Shown: in pieces, positions 34,419 through 47,374 of the stretch | Layout of the letters: the number at the start of each line of letters is the position of its first letter | Numbering within the stretch: position 1 is the first letter of the stretch | From: Maylandia zebra | Taxonomy: Eukaryota; Chordata; Actinopteri; Cichliformes; Cichlidae | Direction of reading: 5' to 3' | Length of the DNA: 64,000 nt | NCBI RefSeq assembly: GCF_041146795.1 | Contig: NC_135184.1 | Span: 10,406,967-10,470,966 of the forward strand | Translations under genes and position numbers: made by a program | Notes under the pieces: generated by a model | The model's input: the letters and a program-made list of their open reading frames with translations, nothing else | The model's database searches: none | Told to the model about the DNA's origin: nothing

Positions 34419-34530
34419 AGATGAGTCCTTATGAGCTGCTACTTTCTCCACGTGGTGGCGCATCACATCAGAAAACATCACAGACCTTCGCTTCTGTACA
34501 CTCGAATGAGCCCGACAGCCACATAAAGCC
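34419..34530 (+). pseudogene. piezo2 copy A, later-exon relic 5
   Basis: After acceptor CTGCTGTTGCAG, a frame-shifted MS..YFLHVVA (34439-34460) matches the PIEZO2 segment FMSYYFLHVVAD, roughly mid-protein. The following codons HHIRKHHRPSLL have drifted. This shows the dead copy once reached at least halfway through the gene, within only ~18 kb of present-day sequence. Confidence 0.65.
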
Positions 34531-37500
34531 AGTCAGGTCACAGGTTTGATGCTGGACTAATTATATTTGTGTAGCACACATATAACATAGTTACACTCTG
34601 GCATAAGGTAATATTTAAAAAAGCCAAAACATCTTCGTCTTACAAACTAACATTCCACAAAACTGGCCTAAAGATAACCTCAAGTGTTGACCATAAAACT
34701 GAAAAACTCCTCCGTGTAGAGAGCAATCTGTCAAAGTTGAATTTTTTGGGAATTTGGGAGGTCAGCAACTATCTTACTGATGACTGTAGTTTAATTTCAA
34801 GACCCAAAAAGAACTAAGAAAACGTCTTCTTTGTAATCTGGTGCCAGAACGATCGACTCAAGAACAGGACGGAGTCTGCTGTGTTGTTGCCACAGTTGTT
34901 CAGAACATCCTAAAGGACATTTTCTTACGTGTGACACACACAGACACACAAACTTAGACAAACATCCGAGTCATTACATTCCTTTCCCCCTGAAAACATC
35001 TCCTGAGGTCTCCAACCTTACACCTCCTTAATGGTCACACAATGCCAAGCATTTGCTGGAAAAACAAACAATGATGGTATCATCCTCACATCATATTAAT
35101 GTGCTTTGTCAAAGAGTTGTGTTTCACTTTTAATTTTTAAAGAATGGTTATGTAATGCATCAAGTAAATGTGAAACTTGCTTTTCTATGTGTTCTTGAGC
35201 TTTTTTCCTATTTAAATGCTTCTCTATGTAAGCAGTGCTGGTCACTGATTTCATGCCGCAGCAAATAAAGTAACTCAACAGGCCCGTATGACTTCACCAT
35301 GGTAACAATGGAGTATATAATCATACATTTCTCACTCACTGTCATGCTTCCCGCTTTGACTGGCAGTCCAATTATGAGCCGAGCCAAGGTGCAGATGAGG
35401 ACAGTAAAGTAGTGTCTAAGTGCATGAACACCTTGCTGATGGATTCAAGGACGATCAAAGACTCCCTCATCTTGACCTTGCACCTATAACTGCAGAGGCA
35501 GGCCTTAACGTCTCCCGCGCTCTAAGGAGAGTGGCCCAAAGACTGCCCCCAGCCTGAGGAAGAGAAATACCTTATTGCTGAGGTACTTGAAGGCCTCTGC
35601 TCTTAGATCCAAATCCAAGTGACAAACTAGAGGCCTCACCCTGCAGGAAAGACATTGTTCCCCCTTCTTGGGAGACCTGACAGGGGTTTGTGAGTAGAGT
35701 TGTGGGGATACGATAAACGCGGGTTAGACTAAATTTAAATTAATGGTTAAATTTACATTCAATAGCTGATTCATGTTCATTTATTGCATTTATAACTGTT
35801 GAGCTGATTTTCACTGACCTCTGCAACTTTTGCAAGCATCGGCATCCTCTCCTCAATAATATGAAAGATTTCAGATTAGAGAGACGCAATAATGAACCAA
35901 AGTGCTTTCATGTGGTTGGCTAATAGGAGTGCTTATGACAAGGTTGCAGGAGAAGCTTTGGGAAGAAGATTAATCTGAATATTTCACCCTTGATTAGACA
36001 GGAAAGCTAATGACACGGCTTTAATGTAAACGGGGGCCTCTGTACTGAGGTAACAACAGTCCCACCTGAGATCCTAAAATACAGTTATAATGAAAAAAAT
36101 TATGCCATAACAAACATATTTAACTGGCATCACTTTAAAATGAGTCTGCAAATCAAGATGAAGGATTAAAAACTGAGAATGAACAATCTGGGAAATGAGA
36201 AAGTGCTTATGGGTTTTCCCTTGTTTCTGGTCCTCCTGGGTGCTCGCCAGCATTCCTGTGGATGACTTGCTTGTAGTTTGACTAATGTGTCCTTTCAAGG
36301 GAAACTGACAAGTTTGTCACTGGTTATCTGGTGGAAAACATGCTATCAGAAGGAACTAGCTATGCAATGAAATGAAGTCAGAACACTCAGCAGTAATTGT
36401 GCAACAGGCTACCTATCTTTGGATGAATAACCAACAGTAATCCATGTTTTTTGCTCTTACAAATGTCAACCATTCTTATGCTTCAATCACATTTTGTCTG
36501 TGTGCGGCGGTGTACAAAGCCTACAAAAACTCTGTTGCTCTCCAACAAATTATAGACCTTAGTGTAAATGCCAGTCATGACTATTAAACATTTCTATGGC
36601 TGGAGTTTGCTAAAGCTAACATTGATGAATGATACAGCCTGGATAGACAGTTACTCTGTCACACCAACACATACAGTCTAATTTAGAGAGAAGTAAAGAA
36701 AGCTGTTTGTGAATATAACTTAAAGACATAAAAACAACAATCAGCCCTCTTATAACAGTAGTCTCGTAGGAAGTACGAAAACATGTAAAGTTGTATGTCA
36801 GTGTCTTAAATTTAATTTTTATTTAAAGTTTTTTTCTTCTAAGCTCACATGTCGAAAAACACAAAGTAAGATAAAAGCACATTAGCTTATTTTAGCTGAT
36901 TACGATCAACTATTAAATTTGGTTCAATTACAGATAACCAGACACGAGTCATTAAGGAGGCTTTTGCTCAGTTAAATGTTTCTCCACATTAAAGTTTTTC
37001 CTCAATCGATTTGGCTCACAGCAGAAAAATCATTCTCACCACTTTATTTGAAATTCTAAAAAACAGTTAAGACATTTTTCACAACACAGACTCACCTGTG
37101 TAAAAGACACCAAAACAATCAAAACCTTTTTCACATTTGTCAAAACATGACCCGTCACTAAATCACACAAAACCATTCACGACTGAGTCATCAATTTTGT
37201 TTCTCAAAACTTTACTGACTTTGGAAAGACTGCAGTAAAAATGTCAGTATTGTAAAATGAAATGTGAAGGATTTTTTTTTTGAAGCATTACAAAATTGTT
37301 GAAATTGAGAAAAAACAAAAATAGCATCAGAAAACAAAGAAAATATACAATCTGACCCAATGTGGGACATATCATTACAGCTTAATTTCAAAAACATCTT
37401 ACCAGCATGAATGGAAGCTTAAGTTTTCTTTCGTACTTTTCTTGGCTGCGTAGTTTTTTGCACACATGTGTATTCACAGTTTTTCTGTCAAGACATCTGT

Positions 37501-37799
37501 CTCTTATTTGGGGTTTCAGAAAGCATGCTTGCAACCATTGTTCAGTTTTGATTTGAGACAGTTTCACTTTTCTTAACTGGAGCAAATCAAATTAGTATGT
37601 ATAATAATTCAAATTATTTCAATTAAATTCAAAATGCTAAACTTTCATGTTTTAAATTTGTTTTTAACACACATTTCGTGTAAAGTGTAAAGAAAAAAAA
37701 TGTCGAGCTTTTTTGTTTTATTTTGAAATTTTGAAAAGCGTCTTTGGGCAGACTAACACGCTCCTATCTCATAGCATATATATTTGGACTTGTCATTTT

Positions 37800-37800
<1 letters not shown>
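34531..37800. other. AT-rich stretch, no gene recognised
   Basis: At 35356-35485 a plus frame reads FDWQSNYEPSQGADEDSK and continues to a stop, with GC content above its surroundings; I cannot assign it. 36290-36420 resembles 1830-1950 weakly. The remainder shows no splice-flanked exon. Confidence 0.4.
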
Positions 37801-37801
<1 letters not shown>

Positions 37802-37837
<36 letters not shown>

Positions 37838-37861
37838 AATAATAATAATAATAATAATAAA
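37802..37861. repeat. (AAC)n(AAT)n compound microsatellite
   Basis: About eleven AAC units followed by about nine AAT units. Confidence 0.97.
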
Positions 37862-37964
37862 GGCTGTTCTCTTTTCAATTGTCCCAGCAAGCACAGTACC
37901 ACAAGAGCTTAATGGAGCTGAGGCACCATTAAAGGAGACTTATTCCACTCTTTTCAGCTCCATA

Positions 37965-40090
37965 TTTTAGTATTAGTATTTAGTATTTAGTATTTATTTA
38001 TTTATTGTCATTGTCAAGAACAATGAAATTGCGTTTGGGGCTTCCATACAACCCAAAAAAAAGAAGAAAATAATAAATACCCCTTAAAACCCAAGTGTAC
38101 ATATTTAACCCAGTGTGACTCCAATGCAATAAGACAATCCTTAGCAATAATGTTCGTAGAAATTCAGACAAAGACCTGAGAAACATGACAAAATACAACA
38201 ATGCAACCCATTCAATATTATTGTACTGTGAGATATGATATCAGATATGATAGTTATCTATTTAAGAAAGGGGGGGGGGGGGCAGGAGGGGGAAGAGAAT
38301 AAAGATATGATGCACCAATGCAGACCAGTTCATTGCTATTAAGAAGTTGGATATGGTTATTGTCCGTGAGAGGGGGGCAGAGAGTTCAGGAGCCTCACAG
38401 CCTGTGGATACAGGCTGTTGGCCAGTCTGGATGTTCTGGCCTGTATAGACCTGTACCTTCTCCCTGAGGGCAGCAGATGGAAAAGGTGGCGCGCAGGGTG
38501 ATGTTGGTCCCGCAGGATACTGTGCACCCTCCTCAGACAGCGAGTGGGGAAGATATTACTGATCTCTGGCAGACTTGTTCCAATAATTCTGCCAGCTTCT
38601 TTCACCACCCGCTGGAGTGCTTGCTGATCGGCCTTGGTGCAGCTGGGGAACCACACTAGAAATCCATACGTCAGAACGCTGCTGATGGCACAGTTGTAGA
38701 AGTTCAACATCAGAGATCTGGGAATGTGTGCGCTCCGCAGTCTCCTCAGGTAGTAGAGGCGCTGTTGGGCCTTCCGTACAACTGAGGTGATATGGTTGCC
38801 CCAGGACAGGTCCTCGGTCACAGTTACCCCCAAGAATTTAAAACTGCTCACCCTCTCCACCGCCTCACTGCCAATGAAGAGAGGCAGATGGTTGTTATGG
38901 CCCCTCTTCCGGAAATCTACAATGATCTCCTTGGTCTTTTTGGTGTTTAAGACCAAGTTATTGTCGTGGCACCATGACTCTAGTTGTTGCACCTCTGTCC
39001 TATAGTTTGTCTCATCATTGTTGGATATAAGTCCGAGCACTGTAGTGTCATCTGCAAACTTAACAATGAGATTGGACGCGCAGGAGGAAATACAGTCATG
39101 GGTGAAGAGAGTGTATAGCAGAGGGCTCAGAACACACCCCTGAGGGGCACCGGTGTTGACCACAAGGGTGGAAGAGGTGTTCTTACCCACTCTGACACTC
39201 TGTCTACGGTTAGTGAGGAAGTCCACAATCCAGTTGCACAGAGAGGAGTTAAGTCCCAGTTGGTGGAGTTTGGGACGGAGTTTGTATGGCCGGATGGTAT
39301 TAAAAGCCGAGCTGTAGTCTACAAAGAGGAGCCGTGCATAGGTGTTCCTGTGTTCCAAGTGCTTCAGTAATGTGTGCAGCACTGTGGCGATCGCATCCTC
39401 GGTTGACCGGTTCTCCCTGTATGCAAACTGGTGCGAGTCCAGGGATGGTGGAAAAGCAGCTCTGATGTGTTTAATGACCAGTCTCTCCAGGCATTTGGCG
39501 GGAATGGGGGTGAGTGCCACAGGTCTGAAATCGTTCAGACATGTGACATTTGACTGTTTTGGGATGGGAACGATGGTTGCTGCTTTGAAACAGGATGGTA
39601 CCAGTGAACAGGACAACGAGGTGTTATATATAGAGGTGAAGACGTCCGCCAGGTCCGCAGCACAGTCTTTTAGCACCCGGCCCAGCACTCCATCCGGCCC
39701 GGCCGCCTTCCTGGTGTTAATGCTCCGGAACACACGCCTCAGCTCATGAGTGCTCAGGACCGGAGCAGGGTCGGTTGAGGGGAGAGGGGACAGGACAGGG
39801 CCGGTGTTCTCCCTGTCAAAACGGGCATAAAAGAGATTTAGATCCTCAGCCAGAGTAGAACTGTCGGCTGAGGGTGATGGTGTTCTTCTTTTGTAGTCCG
39901 TGATAGCCCTGATGCCCTCCCAGACCTGCCTTGGGTTTGTGTTGTTCTCAAACCTGGCCTCGATACGCCTCCTGTGCTGCTGCTTGGCAGTCTTGATGCC
40001 TCTTCTCAGGTTGGCCCTGGCAGCACTGTATGCCTCCTGGTCCCCGGAGTTCTTGGATGCCAGTAGAGGAGCTTTCCATGTGTAAATAGT
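37965..40090 (-). mobile_element. 5'-truncated L2/CR1-superfamily LINE
   Basis: It includes the reverse-transcriptase frame (38357-40090), a 3' UTR with a 15-16 nt G run (38268-38283, plus strand) and a terminal ATTTCATTGTTCTTGACAAT, GACAATAAA, then (AAATACT)n repeats near 37965-38000. The 5' end, with the endonuclease, is missing: the first in-frame stop upstream is at 40091-40093. It is specific to this site. Confidence 0.85.
38357..40090 (-). CDS. LINE reverse transcriptase, open but 5'-truncated
   Basis: About 578 codons open without interruption. In order: a basic connector (RRGIKTAKQQHRRRIEARFE), RKAAGPDGV, DFRPVALTPIPAKCLERLVI, HQFAYRENRSTEDA, the first catalytic Asp in LLFVDYSSAFNT, GAPQGCVLSP and the catalytic FADD box in KFADDTTVLG, then SFKFLGVT and the C-terminal zinc-ribbon-less tail ending PPSHGQ. 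The endonuclease domain is absent, so it cannot transpose on its own. The intact frame suggests a young insertion. Clade (L2 versus Rex1) needs a phylogeny. Confidence 0.88.
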   Translation of the reverse strand, partial: TIYTWKAPLLASKNSGDQEAYSAARANLRRGIKTAKQQHRRRIEARFENNTNPRQVWEGIRAITDYKRRTPSPSADSSTLAEDLNLFYARFDRENTGPVLSPLPSTDPAPVLSTHELRRVFRSINTRKAAGPDGVLGRVLKDCAADLADVFTSIYNTSLSCSLVPSCFKAATIVPIPKQSNVTCLNDFRPVALTPIPAKCLERLVIKHIRAAFPPSLDSHQFAYRENRSTEDAIATVLHTLLKHLEHRNTYARLLFVDYSSAFNTIRPYKLRPKLHQLGLNSSLCNWIVDFLTNRRQSVRVGKNTSSTLVVNTGAPQGCVLSPLLYTLFTHDCISSCASNLIVKFADDTTVLGLISNNDETNYRTEVQQLESWCHDNNLVLNTKKTKEIIVDFRKRGHNNHLPLFIGSEAVERVSSFKFLGVTVTEDLSWGNHITSVVRKAQQRLYYLRRLRSAHIPRSLMLNFYNCAISSVLTYGFLVWFPSCTKADQQALQRVVKEAGRIIGTSLPEISNIFPTRCLRRVHSILRDQHHPARHLFHLLPSGRRYRSIQARTSRLANSLYPQAVRLLNSLPPSHGQ

Positions 40091-43039
40091 TCATAATTAT
40101 CTTATTATTTTCATGTTATACTGAGCCTTTGTGCAAACCCCCATCATTTATTTTAGCTTGGCTGCCTTCAAGCCAGCTTTCTTCTGATTTTCTGCTTGTT
40201 TTAAAGAAATGATTTGAACAGCTGGTGGGCGGGGCTCATGTGCTTGCAATGACTGCTTGAAGAAAATGTTCTTGAAGGGACGATAAACAGACGCAAGAGT
40301 AGAAAGAAAACTGTCTGAAACAGCGTTCAAAGCAGCCTGGTGAAACAGCTTTGTGGTCACAGGCATAATTTGGAGTTGCACTGTTAAAAAATGTGTCCAT
40401 TCTAGCAGAAAAGAAGGAAAATCACAAGATCTTTCATTTAAGGACAGTTGTAAGAGAATCTATTTTGTGTTTTCATGTTGCATATTTGTAGGAATATGAA
40501 ACAAGGCCAGCTCTGTCCAAATGCCACTGGGTAATTTGAGATAGTCCCAACTCTTTGAGTGTGCGATGAATACAGCGTTGCTTTATTGATATAAAAAGCA
40601 CATAAAGTTGTGCCACCTTAAATCACAGGACAAGTAAAGTTGTTCAGCAGCATTTTGGAGGCCTTCTTTTCCAGAGTACAAATCTAATGTTGTGAGTTAA
40701 AATAATTTTATTATGTTAATATATAATGAAATATAGAAAAGGGGATTCCTATGTTGGTCAAGTATTAAAATCCTTTCATCAGTTTTCTGCTTTCATTATG
40801 AAATTCTTTGTTTTACTTTTAACTCAGTCGTCAACAATTGAACATCTTTGAAATAGAAACCAGTACTGGGGCCAGTGTGCATTTTGTATGCTCAGCAGGA
40901 AACTTTTAAATAACACACTCAGCTCCCAGTTACAATTACATTACACTTAATGGAGTGCAGATGATTGGTTGGGTTATATTGGAGAATATGAAGCTCTCAA
41001 CAAGATTATTATGTTACAGGATGATGCTGAACTTCAGTGAGATCTATTTTTTTGTGTGGGGAATGGGTGTACACAATTGTTTGTACTTTAAATGATTAAA
41101 GATTGGATGTGCATTAGGCACCTGATAAACTCTGAACAGGAAGTCTATAATTCAGCATGCTATTTGCCACATGATCCATCTTTAGATTGTGGTTGTTCTG
41201 ATTATGCTGAGCAGCTCATGTTCAGCAGTAAGAGTAGAAAGAGGCACTTGTGGTGTTAAATATAGGAGATGGGTTCTAGAAATTACTTTCATAATTGCTG
41301 CTGGATCCCAACCGTGGCTGGAGTGATATAAACGCAAACATCAAAGCGGAATATCAAAATGAGAATAAGACTCTGTTTACAGAAAAATTTACTTCTATGT
41401 GTTTCAAATGGCAATTTCCAAATTAAGTATACATCTGGGTCAACTGTTATTTTTATTTTATTTTATTTTTTTGAAAAAGATATAAATATACAGTGATAAG
41501 CTTTAATGTAGATTCTTCCTGCGCTGGACTGAGGACCTGTTCAGAATGAATCCTAATCAATCACAGAAATAAAGAATAAGTGAATAAAAATATATTAAAA
41601 GTAAAAAAAATAAAATGTGATCCCTAGAAAACATTTATATAATAAATAGGGGAAATGTGCACCAGGAGCTTCGTGGCGGGGGTCCAAAATCTCCTGTAGA
41701 TGTTATATTTGTTTATGATAGCCATACCTATGACTTACATCACATGCAGTTTCATGGAACAATTAAGTTAGCCCTTTACCCTGATGCATGAGCCATTCTG
41801 ATCCCAGAATTGAAAGACAAAAATGTTTTCAATCATTTCAGCAGCATCGCACTGATTAGCATGAACTCTTCTAATGGACCCAAATTTGACAGTAAACTGG
41901 CGACACATCGTGACACGGTCTGGGGTTATGATACACCTAGGAAACAGATTTAACAAGTATAAAACTACTGTATCTGTAGGGGTCAAGTTTCAGGGATCCC
42001 TGGTTTAACATACACAAATAAATAAATACGTTTGCTAAAAGAAAAAAAAAAAGTTCAAAAAAATGAATGACAGCCAAAGGAAAATATTCTACTTACACTC
42101 CACTAAATTGGTTTCAGAACTGGTCTATAGGTGTTTTTTAATGAAGTTTACATATTAAGATTTTACATGATCAGTTTAGAAAACACAGAGATGATGGTCA
42201 CATGCATATCAATTAAAAATTTATGCTAAAAACAGTAATGTACAATCTGACTATGGGACAAATTAAAAAACTGTAATATTTATCAAATATAATGATTAAT
42301 CATGAAAATGCCCATTAAGACATTAAGGAAGTGGGTGGTAGGACATCTGGGAACATATGGCAGACCTGCTATGGCTGCCAGATTATAAGATAAGGCCTTT
42401 TTAAATAAATACTTCTTACTTAGCAGATCTCAAGGATGCTCCACTGAACTGAGATCTGGTGACTTACTTACTTACTCGAATATTTAAGTAAATACGTAAA
42501 TGTTTTTATTGATTCTTGGAAATGGGGGCAAACACTAAACGTCTTTGAGAGAGGCTAGGATAGAGCTGGTAACATACAACTGTAAACAGCACTTTATCAC
42601 TAACTCCTGACTCTGTGTGCACACGTGACCGTGGGCACAGGAAGGTTGTGTGTTGCTAGAAGGAGTCACTGACCTCAAGTGAGTTACTGCTGCGGGTTTG
42701 AAGGTTGTGAAACATCCACCAAATCATTTAACTTTGGTCGTTAGACGCAAAGTAAACTAATCAAATCAGTCAGAACTACACATCTCCCACTTTTCCTAAT
42801 ACTATCGAGCATTGAAGGAGTAAAGCCAGCCACACACTCACAGTTGTAGTAGAGAAATTTCCCTTTATTTGAAGTAAATAGAAAGAGATGCTCTTGGCCT
42901 GGTATCACAGATGCACTGCTAATTACACACAAGCACTTTTATGTAGTGTGACTGTACTCTACCACACAGTGCTTGGTGCAAGGTTCTAATTTTATATTCT
43001 TTTGGTCTTTTTTTCTGATATATTTGTTGTCCGGAGTGA

Positions 43040-43182
43040 TTTGTGACAGAAGGACAGCAGCAACTTCACTACCAATAATTCTAGATGCTTTGAGTTGCTG
43101 ACATGTGAAAGGCTGATCAGATATTTGGATTAATAAGCAGTTGAACAGTGCACCTAATAAAGTGACCAGTGTATACAGTCAT
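43040..43182 (+). mobile_element. Tc1-like element end, second family
   Basis: Ends AACAGTGCACCTAATAAAGT and GACCAGTG, preceded by TTTGGATTAATAAGCAGTTG, the family's typical 3' end. No transposase remains. Confidence 0.6.
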
Positions 43183-44299
43183 TGGTGCTATGTTCTCAGA
43201 TTGTATACATGTTCTTTGCTTGTTTCTGACACATACTGCACAGTTTCAAAAGTATCATATTACTTTTCACCATTTCAGCTTTTGTAAAGTCTCAAATAAA
43301 TCCATCACGTCACAAAGTTGCAGTGAGTGGAAAAAAACATTTTGATTGTTTTAGTGTCTTTTGCACAGGCGAGTCTGTATAGTGAAAAATGCCCTAGCTT
43401 TTTTGAGAACAGAATGACATTCCTGCTGTGAGAATTGCATCAAAGCAATTGAGAAAAACTGTAAAAGCAGGCACATTCAGCACTCCTCCTCCTCATGAAG
43501 CAACTTTCTCCATGTTTTTCAGACACTCCACCCTTCCAAAGAAGTCCATTGTGTTACGAAACACAGACACTGTTGTGTGCAGCAGGGCCAGAGGAATGAA
43601 GTCCCAGTGACCTTCGACCTCTTAGGTCATGGTTGTTAAAAGCTGAACTCTTCCCCGCTTTGGGATTCCTGTAAAAGCACACACAGTCCTCAATAATGCA
43701 TAGCCTTACAGCATATCTTTCATCATGCCACTTGCTGTTTCAGTGTGAAGGATGTAAATATTTCAGGATGTAAAGTGATGTTCGGTCAACACGTAAGTTC
43801 TTTCCAATGACTCCGACATCCTGTGTATGTGCATTAACACGAGCATCTTCCTGCTTTCAAATGCTGAGGCCATAGAAGCTTTATTACACACAAAACAGGC
43901 CTGCAATCGCCCGTTAATGAATGCCATTACCCTGAGTCAATTCGCACTAATAACATGGATAAAGAGTCGGTCTCCTACACTACAGACAAATGGGAACATA
44001 GTCAGGGAGTTAAATAACGTTAGATCTTCCGATTTGCCTTGTCAGGTGCCGCATCTGTAATTAAGACAGTTTAATAATGAAATCAGAAGCTTGACTTTTC
44101 AGAAGGATGCTCTGCTGCTCTGTCCTTCAGTTAAATCAACTTGATTTCCAAGCTATCTATAGATACTTGCAGTTAAATTGGCAGATTACGACATATTTTA
44201 ATATAAAATACTGCAAAAGGTATGAAATGTGATGCTTACTGTCGTAACCCCGAAGGTTTTGTGCATTAAAGCCTGCTCTGAGGGAGAACAACACCCCAC

Positions 44300-44700
44300 C
44301 TATCCCTGAATCACTGGATGAGCTCAGATGGCCTCAGTCTGATACAAGGGCAACCAGTGACTCCTAACCAAAGATGGCGCCTCTTCTCAATCACTGGGGC
44401 TCCAGCTGATTTTCTCCAAGTCTTTGTCCCTTGTGCCAGTTCCTCCAGAGACTGTTTTCAGTGCCTACACCACCTCACAGAGTGCCTGTTTTATGTGCCA
44501 GATCGGACACCGAGGTACATGAGTCTACCTGTTTTTCCTTATCAGCCTCCAGACAAGTCAAGTGGCTCCTCCACTTCTGTCGTTGGCTTCCTGCACAGCT
44601 TCTAATGAGATTTTGTCTCCATGAGTGACCACATGTTCAATCTTCTGAGATCCCTCCGCTCTGTTTTGACTCTGTGCTGTTCCTCTCCACTCTTGGGTGA
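44300..44700. other. GC-richer stretch of unknown nature
   Basis: Two overlapping plus frames (44318-44605 and 44431-44628) are open, with proline- and serine-rich translations. No family, splice sites or repeat recognised. It may be an old repeat. Confidence 0.25.
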
Positions 44701-47025
44701 CCCCCCCCAAACACACCACCTATATTTTATCTGACCTCAAATTGCAGTTTTTGTTCTGTGACTGTTCTAATCGTCTTTACCGGACATGCGTCCATGTGTT
44801 TATCCACCTTTGTCTTTGTCTCATTCCCCAGTCAGCCTTACTTGACAATCAAATCCATAGAAAAGTAAAGACCTTCCCAGCAGAATGAGTTATAGTTTGC
44901 TTTTACTTTCAGAATGGCTGTAAACTTGATTTTATTACATAACCACAGACAAAGAAAATCACATGTATTAAACATATTTTTCATCTTTAAATTTAGCAGC
45001 CTGATTACAATGATTGTCAAATCATCAGGAAATTAACTGACAGCATTAAAATATGGACAGAATCCAAACTGGACTTATCTGGTTTTCATATGAGTCTTAA
45101 TTCCCGAAGAGACTATCTGCCCTCAGCCACCACAGAAAGACAGTGAAAAGCCCACTTAAGCTGGGGCACCTTTAAAGTGCATGGAAAGTGCATCCATGTA
45201 AATATTGAACATGCTCACAGTTTGAATTTCACTGGTGGATCAATACTGAAGCAATCTGGGCCCTAATTTCATTTTCACTTGTGTTTTCGTCTTGGCAAAT
45301 GCTGCTGCAGACTGGCAATAAAATCCAAAGATATTCAGGATTTAGAACAGTGCGGTGGCTTTCTGTGTTCTTAGATTTTACTTCTGATAATCGATATTTG
45401 TCCATCTAATTCTATGCTCATGCAGGCATTTTTCTGAAAGGCTGACCTGAAAGGACCGTTTTTGGTTGTGAAACTGTTAAAATCTGCAAACTAAAATCTG
45501 CATATTCTCCTTTTTCTGGCTTAACCTACTTCAGAATTAAAAAAAGAATAATTTTTTTGGTTTGTTTCTTTTACTTAAACCTTGAAATTACAATGATTAA
45601 AATTAAAGTTATTTAAATAGAGGTGAAAATGTCATCAAGAATCTCATCTTTAATTTAACTACAAAAATCTTTCACTCCCTATGTTTCCCACCTGTTGTAG
45701 CCCCACGTCCCACCAGTCAGCACTGTTTTAGAGCAACATTTTGAAATCGACTATCTTCTCTATTTTATTCCTAGAAGTAGATCATCTCCTGGACATGTAC
45801 AAATATAGAGGAATGCGGGAGGAAAAGGATAAATATAAATTCTCCAGTTTCAAATACCAGGAGCTCAAATACTCAGTGTTGAGATCTAAATTTGACCAGA
45901 GGGCTGTACAATACTTTTTCCCCTTTTTTTTGTCAGACTCATGTATAAATCTCGCTGTTATCTGAGGAACTCTGTCTGTCAGACAACTAAAAATCAGTGC
46001 AGCGATACAAAAACAGGAATGTTTCAGTATCTTACCCTGACATCAGGCTCAGACCAGAGGAGGGCTGCTTCTCATGAGCTAAACTGAAATATATGGACAA
46101 AATTGTAAAAGACTGTTTTAATGTTGAGGTCAGCCAGTTTAGGACAGATAAGCTAGATGAAGAAATGCTGGCTTCACTGTCCTCATTGTCATTCATGCTT
46201 CTTTGTTTTACTTTTACTTTTTTTCTTGTATTTTTCAGCCTCGGGCTTCTTTCTGTGCTTTGTTTATCTTCTTGGTTTTTGTAACCTTGAACCCACATTT
46301 TGTGAGTAAAGCTCAAGTTTTAGCTTTTTAAAATCTGCCTTCTCAGTCACTGTCTTGGCTCAGCTTGTCTAAATAAATAAAGCAAATAAAACCTTACATT
46401 AACATGTCTCTGATATGAAAATAATCCATATTTACATTTTTTTTTTAACTTATTCTGACTTGCATTCATTGTATTCCTGACCTTTAATTTGGAAACAGTC
46501 TTATTTACTTTGGTTTATTTGAGAATTTTTAGTGTACATTCGATGTTGATTTAGTGACTGTTGCATATAATGTATATTTTGTTACACCTGTAAAACACTT
46601 TGGTCAGCTGAGGTTGTTTTAAATATGCTGTAGCCATAACATTTGACTCTACTTGTCATTTTTATGTTTATATGTTTGTTATTTCTGAATCCTCATATGT
46701 CAGTGTTTTGCCATGTGGTGACATTTTATGTCCCATGAAGAGGGCGAACGATGTGATGCAGAGATGAAGTCATTTTGCACAAAAAAGTGCAAAATTGGCT
46801 CCGAGCAAAACTAAGATGACAATATATTTAAAGCATCACTGTGCTAAAGTGCAGTCTTGTAGGACTGCTAGAACTGCCATAAGTGTTTAGTTTTTAGTCT
46901 AGACTAAAAAATATTCTGGATTTGAGACTCACTTTCACTGTCTTTAAGCTAAACGGTGCCCATTTAGAGGTCTCATGAGCTCCAGGCTCCTGATAAACAA
47001 AAATTATCCCTGTTGCTCTTGAAAC

Positions 47026-47374
47026 AATCTTGACCTAAAAATTGAGGTGAGTGACTCAAGAACAACTTGACCCAGAGCGCCACAGCGTAAAACTGTTGAG
47101 TCCATTTTAACCAAGAGTTTATCAATAAGTCCCTCTCAAGAATCCGGTAAATAATGGATCAAAGACAAATGTTACTTAAGATTCGCATCCATCTGAGGGA
47201 TTAGATCAGCAGGTCCAGACTTCAAACGGCAGAAACAAATCAAGGGCTCGCTGACATGTTTTGAGGTTGGTTATTGATTGTTGATGGCTGCAGCTTAGGG
47301 GCATCGTGGGTCACTCTGACTGCAGACCTTCCAGCCGCTCTGGATCTCCAGTGAAAAGTGAAGCTTCTGGGCAG
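47026..47374. promoter_or_regulatory. Candidate conserved element upstream of piezo2
   Basis: Partner of 11558-11904 (about 97% by eye). Located about 3.1 kb upstream of the intact piezo2 start codon. Confidence 0.52.

Noticed and set aside
37802..37861. CRISPR-like regular repeats
   Set aside because: Simple trinucleotide microsatellite without spacers; the genome is eukaryotic.
38477..39749. Plus-strand ORFs within the LINE
   Set aside because: Antisense to the long, motif-complete reverse-transcriptase frame.
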